Shown here one piece after another: positions 33,626 to 43,224 of a stretch of DNA of 64,000 nucleotides (positions are counted from its first letter, which is position 1; each line of letters opens with the position of its first letter). The stretch is from Elysia chlorotica (Eukaryota > Mollusca > Gastropoda > Plakobranchidae), in assembly GCA_003991915.1 (NCBI GenBank), contig RQTK01000113.1, positions 674,496-738,495 of the forward strand. The letters are read 5' to 3'. A program made the translations under genes and the position numbers. Below the pieces are notes generated by a model. That model was given only the letters and a program-made list of their open reading frames with translations, ran no database searches and had not been told where the DNA came from.

Positions 33626-34091
33626 AGAAAAATATGCGATTGGATGGAAAAGTCGCGAGTCCCCTTCCTAGCACCCGTCATGCTAGTCGCCGTTATAGGT
33701 AAAGCAACACCCGTCATGTTACAGTACCTCCCTACTCTAAAAATTAGATTACACTTTATGATGCATTATAAAAAAGAAACAAAACCCTTTATATATTTGT
33801 AGTCTAAACCATAACAAACCAGACATGATAAATCCACATTCACACTTTTTTACAAAATCTTATTCAATCATTTATACTCACAACAAATATCTTTTAAAGC
33901 TTTATACAAAATACACATATTAAAAAAAAAAAAGATGCTATGTACATTGTAATGTATTAGTATACCTTTTTTACAGTTATTCATACTATTGTTAGTTCTA
34001 TCGAAACAGTTTAGTTATATACAAATATTAATATAGTTTAAAAAAGATGCTATGTACATTGTAATGTATAAGTATACATTTTTACAGTTAT
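33626..34091. other. Non-coding between left repeat and polymerase, with a 112-bp-offset duplication
   Basis: AT-rich. The block with 'gatgctatgtacattgtaat' at 33934 recurs at 34046. The second copy includes the polymerase stop codon, and the first is a decayed copy of the gene's 3' end (compare 'ctatcgaaacag' and 'ctgtcgaaacac'). Confidence 0.7.
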
Positions 34092-36899
34092 TCATACTCT
34101 TGTTGACTCTGTCGAAACACCGTCTTCTGCAACAATGCGCTTGATGTACATGTAAGATAAGGCATCTCGCTGTTGTATGTAGGTAAACATCGTTTTACCG
34201 TCTATTTTAAATCCGCGATTATTCGCTCCACCGCTTCTCTTAGTCTTCAACACATCTTCAAACTGCTTTCGTGTTATTCCCTCCTTATTCAATCCTTTGC
34301 AACTAAACTTGTCCTTTCCATCATCACTGTAACAGTAGTACGTTTTGGAACAGAGCCCTATGAAACAATCTCCGGAATATTCCGTTTTAAACAAACCAGG
34401 TGTCCTTTTATCTCTCCTCTGATAGTACATACACAAATTACAGTGAGAGCCATCCCATGGTAGACCCTTCAATCCGTTTGTTTTAAACTCATCCTTGTGT
34501 TCCTCACAAGCCTGTGCAGGAAACCAGGCATCCCATTCATCATAAAACTCCTTCCTTAGACTAGGTCTTACAACATCTTCTAAGCGTTCTTTGGATAGTG
34601 CTAGATAGAGACTGTCTGTGTCCATCTCTAAGAGTTGATAGTCTTCTCTGTCTATAAACCGATCGATGAAGTTATAATGAAACTCTAGCATTCTTAGTTT
34701 GGCGTATTGATAAACGAAAAATCCAATTTGGATCGGTAAATTCCATTTAACAAGTCTCTTATTCATTGAAAGTTCCACAACATTATCTGTGAGCTCCGTC
34801 AATCCTCTAAATGACTTGTGGTTTATCAACGGCGCCGCCTTCGTGGGTGTTGTGAATCTGACATCTCTGTGTTTCTGCATGTTGGTGAGTGTTTTCCCGT
34901 ACGCTGAATTTCCAAGTAGTTTATATGTTTCTGCTAAAATAGTTTTGGAGGGGTCGATATCTCCAATCCTCCTAGCCTCTGTCACCCTCTCTCCAAAGCC
35001 TTCAAAACATTTTTCTGGTGTGAATTCCATAACGAGAGAGACGTTGCTCACGTCTAATCCCTCCTTCATGTACCAACGTAAAAGAGGTGAAATCAGTAAA
35101 ATCTGTTTACCGAAATAGCTCCCGACTAAGGTTTGTCTGGGCTGAGACAGAAGTCCTTTTTCCTCTGCATACTGACGCATGTGCTCCCCTATATCATTCA
35201 AACCTACTTGAGTATTTTTAAAGATGGGTTGCATCTCACTAAACCGCTCCTCTAAATCCTCTGGAACCTTGACATCACACAATACCAATCCAAATAAAGA
35301 ACCATTTTCGACGTTTCTCAGTATTTCATCCTCTGTCGTTGCCTTTTGAGTTGGGTGATGAGGAACATTAGCTTCTACCCACTGTTTTATCGATGGGTCA
35401 CGGTCTTTCATCGCTCTCCAAGTACACTCATAAATTTCAACCACCTTCACCTTAACCTCATTTCGTAAATAGTTTGTGTTTTGTCTTGTTTCTTCAGCTA
35501 AAAGTTTAAAATGCTTTCCATTCACAGGATTCACCTTCAGTCCTCTAGCCGCACAACAAATGCTACATCCATGCCAAAAGCACCCGTGAAATTGATACGC
35601 CGTGTTATTTTTCGGGTCAAATCCATCCACTCTCAGTTTTCGCGTTCCCAACTGACGCTCTTTCCCATTCGATTGATGTTCGATAAAAACTCCATCTCTC
35701 ATAGCAATGTAGTATAACCACTCTCTTGCTAGTTGGCCATACCAATGTCTCTTTTGGGCCCTAAAATTATTCTCTTTGCGTCGGATAGTAGGAATTCCAG
35801 TGGGCATGTCCTTCATCAGTGCTGATAGACATAAGGCGTTAGCGTCATATCCACATATACTTTGACAAATCTTGTTTGAATTTCCTCGTAGTTTAGTCAA
35901 CCCGGTTTCATGGAATCGATGAAATATGATAGAGGGGCCTCCGGTAATGTTTTCTCGAATCAGCTCATGTAAGTCCTTTTCATCATTATGAAATAAAGCA
36001 AAAAAAGCTCTTGATTCCTTTGATTTGAACATATACTTTAAGGTGATACCCGGTACAGACATTCCATCTTTCAAAAGGTCCACTTTCAACTCTTTGTAGA
36101 TTTTAATCTGTTTCTTCAGTGCTATTAGAAATGGTCCAACATCCTTAACATTGTAGAAGACGAGGAAATCTCTCATTGTTTTCATGTTATGTTTTTTCCA
36201 AATGTCTTGACAATACTTGTATTCATCTTCCGTAATGTTTTTGTTTTTCAATTTACTAAAGAAGGCCTGGTGAGGGGGTAGCTGTGTCTCCTTCAATTTA
36301 TCCAAACTTGTTAAATACTCATAGGGAAAAAATGATTTTTTCTCCTCTACGCCAAATGCTGCTAGATATTTAGAGTACGAAAACCCAGGAGCGAGGTAAT
36401 TGATGATATCAAGAAACCGGAGTCTGTCTGTTGTTATACATAAATATTGGTTGTTCCTTTTTACAACAAAAGGTCCTCCTGGATCTTTACGTGCGGTTTC
36501 ATCTTCCTCATCTGCGCATGCTCCCACTCCAGCATCATCATCTGCATCCTCGGTTAATAAGTGCTCTATGAGGTATGGTTTTATTACGTTTATATCATAT
36601 TTTCCAGAATTGAAACCAACTACTGGGAGGATACGTAAGTACTTGTCGAATCGCGAAATCATAGACTCTATTGCGGGGTTAGGGTCCTCCTCTGAAAAAC
36701 CTCCGCTCTTCTCCAATTTCTTCAAGCTCTGGAACACAGGTTTAAATTTCTTTCTTAACAGTGCTCCGGCTTCATCCGAGATCTTGAGTAGATGTTTGAC
36801 CATCTCTCCAACTAGTTGTCGAGGGTCTCCCTCTGATACAAAACACACTGGAGCTTCATACCCAAGATACACACGATAGCGTACTTCGTAGTTGGTCAT
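34092..36899 (-). CDS. pPolB: Protein-primed family B DNA polymerase, main part (N-terminus rearranged)
   Basis: Replicates the element by protein priming, by analogy with Polinton, adenovirus and phi29-type enzymes. The 935-residue frame holds exonuclease motif II (GFNSGKYDI, 95-103), an exo III-like YNVKD (249-253), polymerase motif A (YDANALCLSALMKD, 351-364), motif B (LLGNSAYGK, 661-669) and motif C with the catalytic DTDS (760-763). A TAYQFHGCFWHGC segment (433-445), usual in Polinton polymerases, lies between motifs A and B. The catalytic core looks intact. The first 12 residues are not polymerase sequence: they come from a frame-shifted scrap of upstream coding sequence, fused by a deletion to GYEAPVCF. 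Exo I and the N-terminal domain survive only in the second copy at 37620-39539. The start codon overlaps the stop of the upstream frame (TAATG). Confidence 0.93.
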   Translation of the reverse strand: MTNYEVRYRVYLGYEAPVCFVSEGDPRQLVGEMVKHLLKISDEAGALLRKKFKPVFQSLKKLEKSGGFSEEDPNPAIESMISRFDKYLRILPVVGFNSGKYDINVIKPYLIEHLLTEDADDDAGVGACADEEDETARKDPGGPFVVKRNNQYLCITTDRLRFLDIINYLAPGFSYSKYLAAFGVEEKKSFFPYEYLTSLDKLKETQLPPHQAFFSKLKNKNITEDEYKYCQDIWKKHNMKTMRDFLVFYNVKDVGPFLIALKKQIKIYKELKVDLLKDGMSVPGITLKYMFKSKESRAFFALFHNDEKDLHELIRENITGGPSIIFHRFHETGLTKLRGNSNKICQSICGYDANALCLSALMKDMPTGIPTIRRKENNFRAQKRHWYGQLAREWLYYIAMRDGVFIEHQSNGKERQLGTRKLRVDGFDPKNNTAYQFHGCFWHGCSICCAARGLKVNPVNGKHFKLLAEETRQNTNYLRNEVKVKVVEIYECTWRAMKDRDPSIKQWVEANVPHHPTQKATTEDEILRNVENGSLFGLVLCDVKVPEDLEERFSEMQPIFKNTQVGLNDIGEHMRQYAEEKGLLSQPRQTLVGSYFGKQILLISPLLRWYMKEGLDVSNVSLVMEFTPEKCFEGFGERVTEARRIGDIDPSKTILAETYKLLGNSAYGKTLTNMQKHRDVRFTTPTKAAPLINHKSFRGLTELTDNVVELSMNKRLVKWNLPIQIGFFVYQYAKLRMLEFHYNFIDRFIDREDYQLLEMDTDSLYLALSKERLEDVVRPSLRKEFYDEWDAWFPAQACEEHKDEFKTNGLKGLPWDGSHCNLCMYYQRRDKRTPGLFKTEYSGDCFIGLCSKTYYCYSDDGKDKFSCKGLNKEGITRKQFEDVLKTKRSGGANNRGFKIDGKTMFTYIQQRDALSYMYIKRIVAEDGVSTESTRV

Positions 36900-37684
36900 T
36901 ATTTTTGAACATGCTCCAACACATCGTGATTTTGTATATCTTTTAGAAAGTGTAGAAAATCTTTCTTGTTAGAAATAAGAATTGGTCTTTCCAAAACAGC
37001 ATTGTTGTTTACAGAAGCATGAAAAAAACTCAACTCTCCAGTCTCCCTATGCTCTAAAATAAAATGGTGAGAATAATTCACTTTGAACCTCGTGGTGAGT
37101 GCATCAAATTCACCAAGAAGAGTTCTATCCCAAGTCGGTACCGGGTTCGAGGGATCCCAGAAAACATTGACAGTTGTCAGCACCCTCCCTCTTCTAGTAT
37201 GTGATCTAATAGAATCCCAATGCCTATCATATATATCCCGCATGTTTCTGGGTAACGGCTCTAGGAGATCCCGTTCATTCCTTTCCTCCAATCGCGGTTG
37301 TTTGTTAGTAGTTGGGTTAGTATTGATACCTGGATTTCCTCGTTTCGCTCCAATACTGACCATCCCCGAAGTCGAAGGTTCCCCTACCCGGAGTACCTCG
37401 TTGTCTGTATTGCAGTGTCTTTGAATGTTAGTGGGTGGTTGTGGAGGTTGTGGAGGGTCGTCTGTTTCGTTTAAATTCGGTGTGTTTTGATTACGTACTT
37501 TACGTGTATGTAATTTCAAATGTCTTTTCAAATGATGTTTGTTAGAAAATTTTCTTTCACACATGAAACACTCAAAGGATAGTGGGTTTGTATGGATGTT
37601 CCTTAAATGCGCCTGCATGTTATCTAAACGTGTAAATGATTTTTGGCACTCCGGACATAAGAACTCCACCATCACTATCTGCAT
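36899..37684 (-). pseudogene. Zinc-finger N-terminal part of the polymerase gene, copy A (internally deleted)
   Basis: 261 codons starting at a chimeric Met created at a duplication junction. It encodes two C2H2 fingers (CPECQKSF..H....H, about residues 10-32, and CFMCERKF..H...H, about 38-60), a basic linker, then the conserved region ending DVLEHVQK. It stops at TAA where copy B reads CAA. Compared with copy B, roughly 750 bp encoding the middle of the N-terminal domain and exo I are deleted, and the remaining sequence rejoins the main polymerase frame out of phase. A protein of fingers plus N-terminal domain could still be made; this is not known. Confidence 0.8.
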
Positions 37685-39539
37685 CCTCGGTTAATAAGTG
37701 CTCTATGAGGTATGGTTTTATTACGTTTATATCATATTTTCCAGAATTGAAACCAACTACTGGGAGGATACGTAAGTACTTGTCGAATCGCGAAATCATA
37801 GACTCTATTGCGGGGTTAGGGTCCTCCTCTGAAAAACCTCCGCTCTTCTCCAATTTCTTCAAGCTCTGGAACACAGGTTTAAATTTCTTTCTTAACAGTG
37901 CTCCGGCTTCATCCGAGATCTTGAGTAAATGTTTGACCATCTCTCCAACTAGTTGACGAGGGTCTCCCTCTGATACAAAACACACTGGAGCTTCATACCC
38001 AGGTACATTTGACGCAACCGCCACTGACAATGGTATATGTTTTGCGCAGTATGTTGTGTGTGTAGTTGAGTGAGGAAGGTCCTCTTCTTTAAAATACACC
38101 TCAAAATCGAAAGTGGCACGGTATGGGTACACGTAATTTTTTTTAATTTTCATTCCCTCGGCTGCCAACTCCTCAACAAGTGATCGTGGGGTCTCAAACA
38201 CTCCTCCAGGGTATCGTATTCTAGATCCAAACCCAGTGCACGTCTTTTGATGTTTATCTAACTGATGCGCCTGTTTCCACAGCTTTCCACATTTCTCGCA
38301 GGCAAAGGCACACCCTAATGCATCAATATCAACAATAAACATGAAGTGATGTTTATATAACAGCAGCCTAAGTGGCTCCTCTTCAGCGCGTAAATATTCA
38401 CTTCTCCTAACGGGTGTTAGTTTTGGATTTCCAGTATCCAAATCCCGAAATTCAAACACCTCAATATTTATCTTAAAAAAATATTCCAATTCTATTATCT
38501 CCTCCATAGTCACACCTGGGAAGCGTTTATCTAGATCTAGCCCCTTATGTACGGCCCATCGTCGGTATACATCCTTCGTCTCTCTCTCTAACCCGGTAAT
38601 GGGTTTACCTCTAAAAAGAGCCAGACATCTAAAAAAACATAAATTGTCTTCATAAGGTAGGCCATCGTGTCTAGAGCGTTGAAGGGTATACAACGAGTTA
38701 GATTTGTTCATAAACATAGGGACTTCATCACGTAGGCATCCAATAGGAAAATCACTGAGATGATAGAAATAAAACGAAGTAGCTGGGATACACACGATAG
38801 CGTACTTCGTAGTTGGTCTTTGTTTTTGAACATGCTCCAACACATCGTGATTTTGTATATCTTTTAGAAAGTGTAGAAAATCTTTCTTGTTAGAAATAAG
38901 AATTGGTCTTTCCAAAACAGCATTGTTGTTTACAGAAGCATGAAAAAAACTCAACTCTCCAGTCTCCCTATGCTCTAAAATAAAATGGTGAGAATAATTC
39001 ACTTTGAACCTCGTGGTGAGTGCATCAAATTCACCAAGAAGAGTTCTATCCCAAGTCGGTACCGGGTTCGAGGGATCCCAGAAAACATTGACAGTTGTCA
39101 GCACCCTCCCTCTTCTAGTATGTGATCTAATAGAATCCCAATGCCTATCATATATATCCCGCATGTTTCTGGGTAACGGCTCTAGGAGATCCCGTTCATT
39201 CCTTTCCTCCAATCGCGGTTGTTTGTTAGTAGTTGGGTTAGTATTGATACCTGGATTTCCTCGTTTCGCTCCAATACTGACCATCCCCGAAGTCGAAGGT
39301 TCCCCTACCCGGAGTACCTCGTTGTCTGTATTGCAGTGTCTTTGAATGTTAGTGGGTGGTTGTGGAGGTTGTGGAGGGTCGTCTGTTTCGTTTAAATTCG
39401 GTGTGTTTTGATTACGTACTTTACGTGTATGTAATTTCAAATGTCTTTTCAAATGATGCTTGTTAGAAAATTTTCTTTCACACATGAAACACTCAAAGGA
39501 TAGTGGGTTTGTATGGATGTTCCTTAAATGCGCCTGCAT
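37620..39539 (-). pseudogene. Zinc-finger, N-terminal and exonuclease part of the polymerase gene, copy B (truncated at 3')
   Basis: 639 codons. It holds the second finger fully and the first finger partly downstream of the ATG, the DVLEHVQK region, CGKLWKQAHQLDKHQKTC (another Cys/His cluster), exo I (ATFDFEVYF) and exo II (GFNSGKYDI). It then runs out of polymerase sequence after LLTEDAD at the duplication junction (about 37681) and ends in out-of-frame codons. The Cys pair of finger 1 lies upstream of the ATG in the same frame. The frame there meets a TAG directly before the conserved GAG-TTC codons, next to a (CT)n tract, so either an intron acceptor or truncation explains the start. It is nearly identical to copy A where they overlap. 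Confidence 0.8.
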
Positions 39540-39594
39540 GTTATCTAAACGTGTAAATGATTTTTGGCACTCCGGACATAAGAACTCCTATATC

Positions 39595-39600
39595 AAAGAA

Positions 39601-39665
<65 letters not shown>

Positions 39666-39670
39666 AAAAA
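39595..39670. repeat. (GA)n microsatellite at the polymerase copy B 5' boundary
   Basis: About 30 GA units. On the minus strand they form a (CT)n tract that runs into 'tttctttgatatag', so they double as a possible polypyrimidine tract. Confidence 0.9.
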
Positions 39671-39958
39671 TAGTTTTCTTTTAGTTATCCTATTAAACTT
39701 AAACTGAGTCATATAAAAAGTGAATACTTTTAAATATCTACGATTAGAAAAGGACTTTGGTAATGTTTAAGAATATTATAAGGTATAGGAAAGGACTACT
39801 CACCTCTACCGCCATATCCACAGCCATCTCTGCGTCGTTGTCTACCATTTTACAGCGATGTAGGGGGATGTTGTACTGAAGATTTAAAAAAAAAATTATA
39901 TTAATTGTAAGAAACTACTAAACATCAATTCTGCAGGGGACAGCCCAGTTGTTGAGTG

Positions 39959-41000
39959 TTAGGGGAGAGTGGGGCTAGAAGTCACAAAATTGCTTTGACT
40001 ATGGATTAAATGTATTAATTTTTAACTAATTGCAATGAAACTGCGCACTGGACAACATAAATATATAACAAACATCTTGAAGTGGTAAATTGTTTTCAAA
40101 CATTTAATGAAAACAGACAAAAAGCACATTTTCAGCTCAAATACAATTGTGACTTCTTACCCCATGGCGGGGCAAGAAGTCACAGGGGGTGGGGTAAGAA
40201 GTCACATTCACCATAATTTTATTTTTGAAAAGTCCATATCAAACACAATGCCATTTTTGGTTCTGGAGGTTGTTCCAGTGGCAACAGGGGGTGGGAGAAT
40301 AGCATGAACATTTTGTTTTTTGACAGATCCATTGTCTTCAACATTTGGTTTCACAAATTTGTTGTCAACTTTCAAACTCTTTCTCAAAAATGAAACGTCA
40401 ATGTCACCGTCACTGTCTTCATCTTCATTTGCAATTCCTACAAGATACTGAGTCAGACCCTTTTGTTCGAAAGCAACAAGGACATGGTCATTTTTCCTAA
40501 TAGTCTGGGTCACTGGTTCTAGTTGCAGTCCTCTTTGGTCATCATCATCGGTGTCAACAGAGATGTCAGTGTCACTGTCATCATGAATTGAAAAATTGTC
40601 AATGTCACTGTCACTGTCAGGGTCCTGGTAAGGTGCAGATTTGGTCAGTTTTTTCACTTTGTTCTTCGTCATCAGCTGCTCCTCCAACATTTTCTTCACA
40701 GGGGATGATGTGTAAATCGCCGACGACATTGATTTGCGCTTTGTTTGCTTGCGAGGTGCAGCCTTTCCAAAAGGCCTCAGGACAAACGGTGAAACGAAGA
40801 CTGTTGATATCATCTGTGGCGCTGTTTGTGTGGTCTTTGGTGGTGTGACTGGGGTGGCCTCTCGTGATGTTGGTTTTTCTCGGCTAGTGGTGGTTGCCTC
40901 AGACACGCCAGATGTTGAACTCGTCTCAGCTGATGATGTTCCTGGTTCTGTGGCAGTTTTCTCAGAGGATGTTAGGAAAGTATTACTTCCAGCATTTTGA
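39959..41000 (-). mobile_element. pogo/Tigger-type DNA transposon, 3' fragment
   Basis: A terminal-repeat-like end 'agagtggggctagaagtcac' at 39966-39985 and two further copies of the 'agaagtcac' word at 40149-40205, including a near-perfect 35-bp palindrome (40149-40183), flank the C-terminal part of a Tigger-like transposase. The 5' half, with the DDE core, is absent. It lies inside the Polinton between the polymerase locus and the rightward genes, so it inserted after or together with the Polinton. Confidence 0.7.
40208..40993 (-). pseudogene. C-terminal fragment of a Tigger-like transposase
   Basis: The frame is open from about 40993; its apparent Met at 40906 is a GTG, so no real start is present. 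It shows the layout of Tigger/pogo transposase C-termini: a Ser/Thr-rich linker, FVLRPFGKAAPRKQTKRKS, SAIYTSSPVKKMLEEQL, an acidic Asp/Ser stretch, then NDHVLVAF..KG..QYLVGI, VSFLRKSL and FVKPNVED, ending near KIKLW. The catalytic DDE domain is missing, so it cannot transpose anything. Confidence 0.7.
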
Positions 41001-41816
41001 AAACTTTAGCAGTTAGACTGATAATTTAATAAATTGTTTTTAGGAAAGAACATGTTCGCCATCATCGAACAGATATATATATAACTAAATGTTTAACAAA
41101 TTTAAACAAATTTTATGATAAAATTCTACTTTAGTGTTATAGTTGTTAACATTATTTTTAATGAATGAAATTTTCTTTACTAAACTCTTACCTTAGGAAG
41201 TGAAGAGGATTATTTCACACCACAATACTGTAGAAAAATAAAATATATAGTCTTGATTTGACTAAGAGCGAAATTGTACAAGTTATGAGTTTTCAGATAT
41301 AAATCCGAAAAAGTACTACAATCTTCGAAATGTCGAAAAGAGAGTGAGGCTCTAGGAACGCTATCAGTTCTTTTTAACACCTTTAACCACACCCCCTTCC
41401 CATAATTCATTGAAGTAACGCTAACTCTGAAATCCAATCAAAGTCATCCAAAAGTAAACCACCTGCTAAGGATGACTAAGGAGGTGGGAAAGGGAGCGGA
41501 GGGTGTTTCTTCGCGTGGTGAGTATAAAGAATCAACCAGCCAATCCACACGGACTCTACATATCTAGCTAAACTAGCCCCGCCCCTGCTTACAAACTATC
41601 TTCCCATTAGTGAACGCGAAGAGTGGGGCAGATCGGGGGTTTACATTCCGCGCAGTCGTCACGTGTGGTTGCGGAGGCGAGTTTTATTCTGAGGTGGGGG
41701 TGTGAGCAACTCTGGGTATGTCAGCTTGTGATTTTAAAACTTCTTCATTTGCTTTGAATCTTCGGAGAGAAGCAGCGACTATTTGATTTCTGGTCCCTAT
41801 CGCCACACGAGATACC
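41000..41816. promoter_or_regulatory. Central intergenic region and presumed promoter for the rightward genes
   Basis: AT-rich to 41450, then GC-richer. A TATAAAG at 41523-41529 and a CACGTG E-box near 41660 ('gtcacgtgtgg') lie upstream of the first rightward frame. Which of these is used is unknown. No gene is supported in this stretch. Confidence 0.35.
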
Positions 41817-42278
41817 ATGTTGGAGAAGTTTCTGTCTACTTTCCTTAAAATTATACTCTCTATTTGTAGAGAAACATGTCCTTGTCAGGACAAAACAAGT
41901 TCCATTGAAGGGTTTCATCCCTGCGATTTAGCAGTGGATGAAAAAATAATAGTATACTTAAAGGATGGAATAAAAACACTATCAGAAGCAGAAATAAAAC
42001 GTATAGTCCCTATGTTATTTAGGGACTACGCTACCCGAAGAGACGGGGTCGGGAGTCGCCATGATCCTGATCCCGTTTTAGATAAATGGATGGCTGAAAT
42101 TAAATTGGAAGTCGATACTGATCTCATTGATTGGTTCTCGATACCCGATGCTACCATTCATAACCTGATGAATAACCTCTCGGATGAGGAAAGAAATACA
42201 ATTTTCCTCAACCAGATCCTCACCCCTATTCTAAAAAAGATTTTGGGTGCGGAAACTTACATTCAAATGTATGGTTAA
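41817..42278 (+). CDS. Hypothetical Polinton accessory protein (153 aa)
   Basis: Not recognised. It has an amphipathic or hydrophobic N-terminus (about residues 5-17) followed by a CxC pair (CPCQ, 22-25), then a probably all-alpha body with an acidic/aliphatic pattern (VYLKDGIKTLSEAEIKRI; LMNNLSDEERNTIFLNQI) and no membrane span that is clearly transmembrane. It is the first rightward frame and stands about 930 bp before the ATPase, apart from the compact capsid cluster, as accessory genes of adintoviruses often do. Its stop is followed after about 20 nt by ATTAAA and then a 50-nt poly(A), which could mean that it is a retrocopy. A host-interaction role is only a possibility. Confidence 0.6.
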   Translation: MLEKFLSTFLKIILSICRETCPCQDKTSSIEGFHPCDLAVDEKIIVYLKDGIKTLSEAEIKRIVPMLFRDYATRRDGVGSRHDPDPVLDKWMAEIKLEVDTDLIDWFSIPDATIHNLMNNLSDEERNTIFLNQILTPILKKILGAETYIQMYG

Positions 42279-42296
42279 TCAGAAAAAATACCATCA

Positions 42297-42301
42297 ATTA
42301 A

Positions 42302-42363
<62 letters not shown>
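42297..42363. repeat. ATTAAA followed by a poly(A) run of about 50 nt
   Basis: An ATTAAA-type hexamer at about 42298-42303 precedes a nearly pure poly(A) run (42309-42363), then A-rich 'caaacaaacaaca'. This is the form of a retrotransposed mRNA 3' end, but a plain poly(A) expansion is equally possible. Confidence 0.6.
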
Positions 42364-42364
<1 letters not shown>

Positions 42365-42500
42365 AAAAAACAAACAAACAACATTGAACCAAACCTCTAG
42401 ATCCGTCTAGTAGGAGGAGTAATTCAGAGTGCACAACACACACACACACACACACACACATACACAATTTCGTGAATAGATTGGAGGTGGGGTGGTGTTG

Positions 42501-42775
42501 GTCTTCACCGAGTTTTATTTCTAGGGATTATATTTAACGAGCAGTGAAGCGTTTGAGGCCAGTCAGTCAGCGCATAGGGGTCGGACTTTATGTGGTGGTC
42601 TTCACCGAGTTTTATTTCTAGGGATTATATTTAACGAGCAGTGAGGCGTTTGAGGTCAGTCAGTCAGCGCATAGGGGTCGGACTTTATGTAGTGGTCTTT
42701 ATCGAGTTTTATTTCTAGGGATACTATTTAACGAGCAGTGAAGCGTTTGAGATCAGTCAGTCAGCGCATAGGGGG
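42501..42775. repeat. 97-bp tandem repeat, three copies
   Basis: 'gtctt(c/t)a(c/t)cgagttttatt' starts at 42501, 42598 and 42695, exactly 97 bp apart. Each unit also contains 'ttaacgagcagtga' and 'cagtcagtcagcgcatag'. Copies differ at only a few bases. The array lies in the non-coding gap between the accessory gene and the ATPase. Confidence 0.92.
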
Positions 42776-42814
42776 GGTTTTCTTTGTCTAGTAGTATTTC
42801 TAAATTTATATTGT

Positions 42815-43224
42815 TTAAACCTCACATCCATACCGAGCACCACCTGCCACTAATTTAACCTTACAATTGGTTTTAGTTCCTTTGTGTGATGATAGTTTGG
42901 AGACCGTGGAACACGCACTGTTCCTATACCCCAACCTTAGCCAACAAAGACAGCAATTCATCCCTAAAAGACCAGACCTACAAACGGCTTTATATTCCAA
43001 TATATATATATATATATAGAAGAAAACCAGTCGCCTGAGGAGAGCTACGGCTCGAAACTCCGGAGTCGCGACAGGCAAGTAATTTTATTATTATTATTAT
43101 ATATATATAGGATATTAATCTTTAAACAAAGTGATCCTCTCAATCACTAGAATGATATAAAACAAAGTCCTAGTTCGTTTAAAATATCATTTGTAATAAG
43201 TCATCGGTATGGATGTGAGGTTAA
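42815..43224. repeat. Inverted repeat spanning the ATPase start codon
   Basis: 42815-42836 (ttaaacctcacatccataccga) is the reverse complement of 43204-43224, differing by about one base. The right arm contains the first five codons of the ATPase. Between the arms lie a retroelement-like fragment and an AT microsatellite, so insertion with an inverted duplication of the gene start is one explanation. Confidence 0.75.
42880..42999 (+). pseudogene. Short non-LTR retrotransposon C-terminal remnant
   Basis: The + strand reads, without a stop, DDSLETVEHALFLYPNLSQQ and then RQQFIPKRPDLQ. ETVEHALF..C/Y is the form of the Zn-knuckle-like tail found at the end of many LINE-type reverse transcriptases. 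It covers only about 35 codons and runs into (TA)n at about 43000. Confidence 0.5.
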
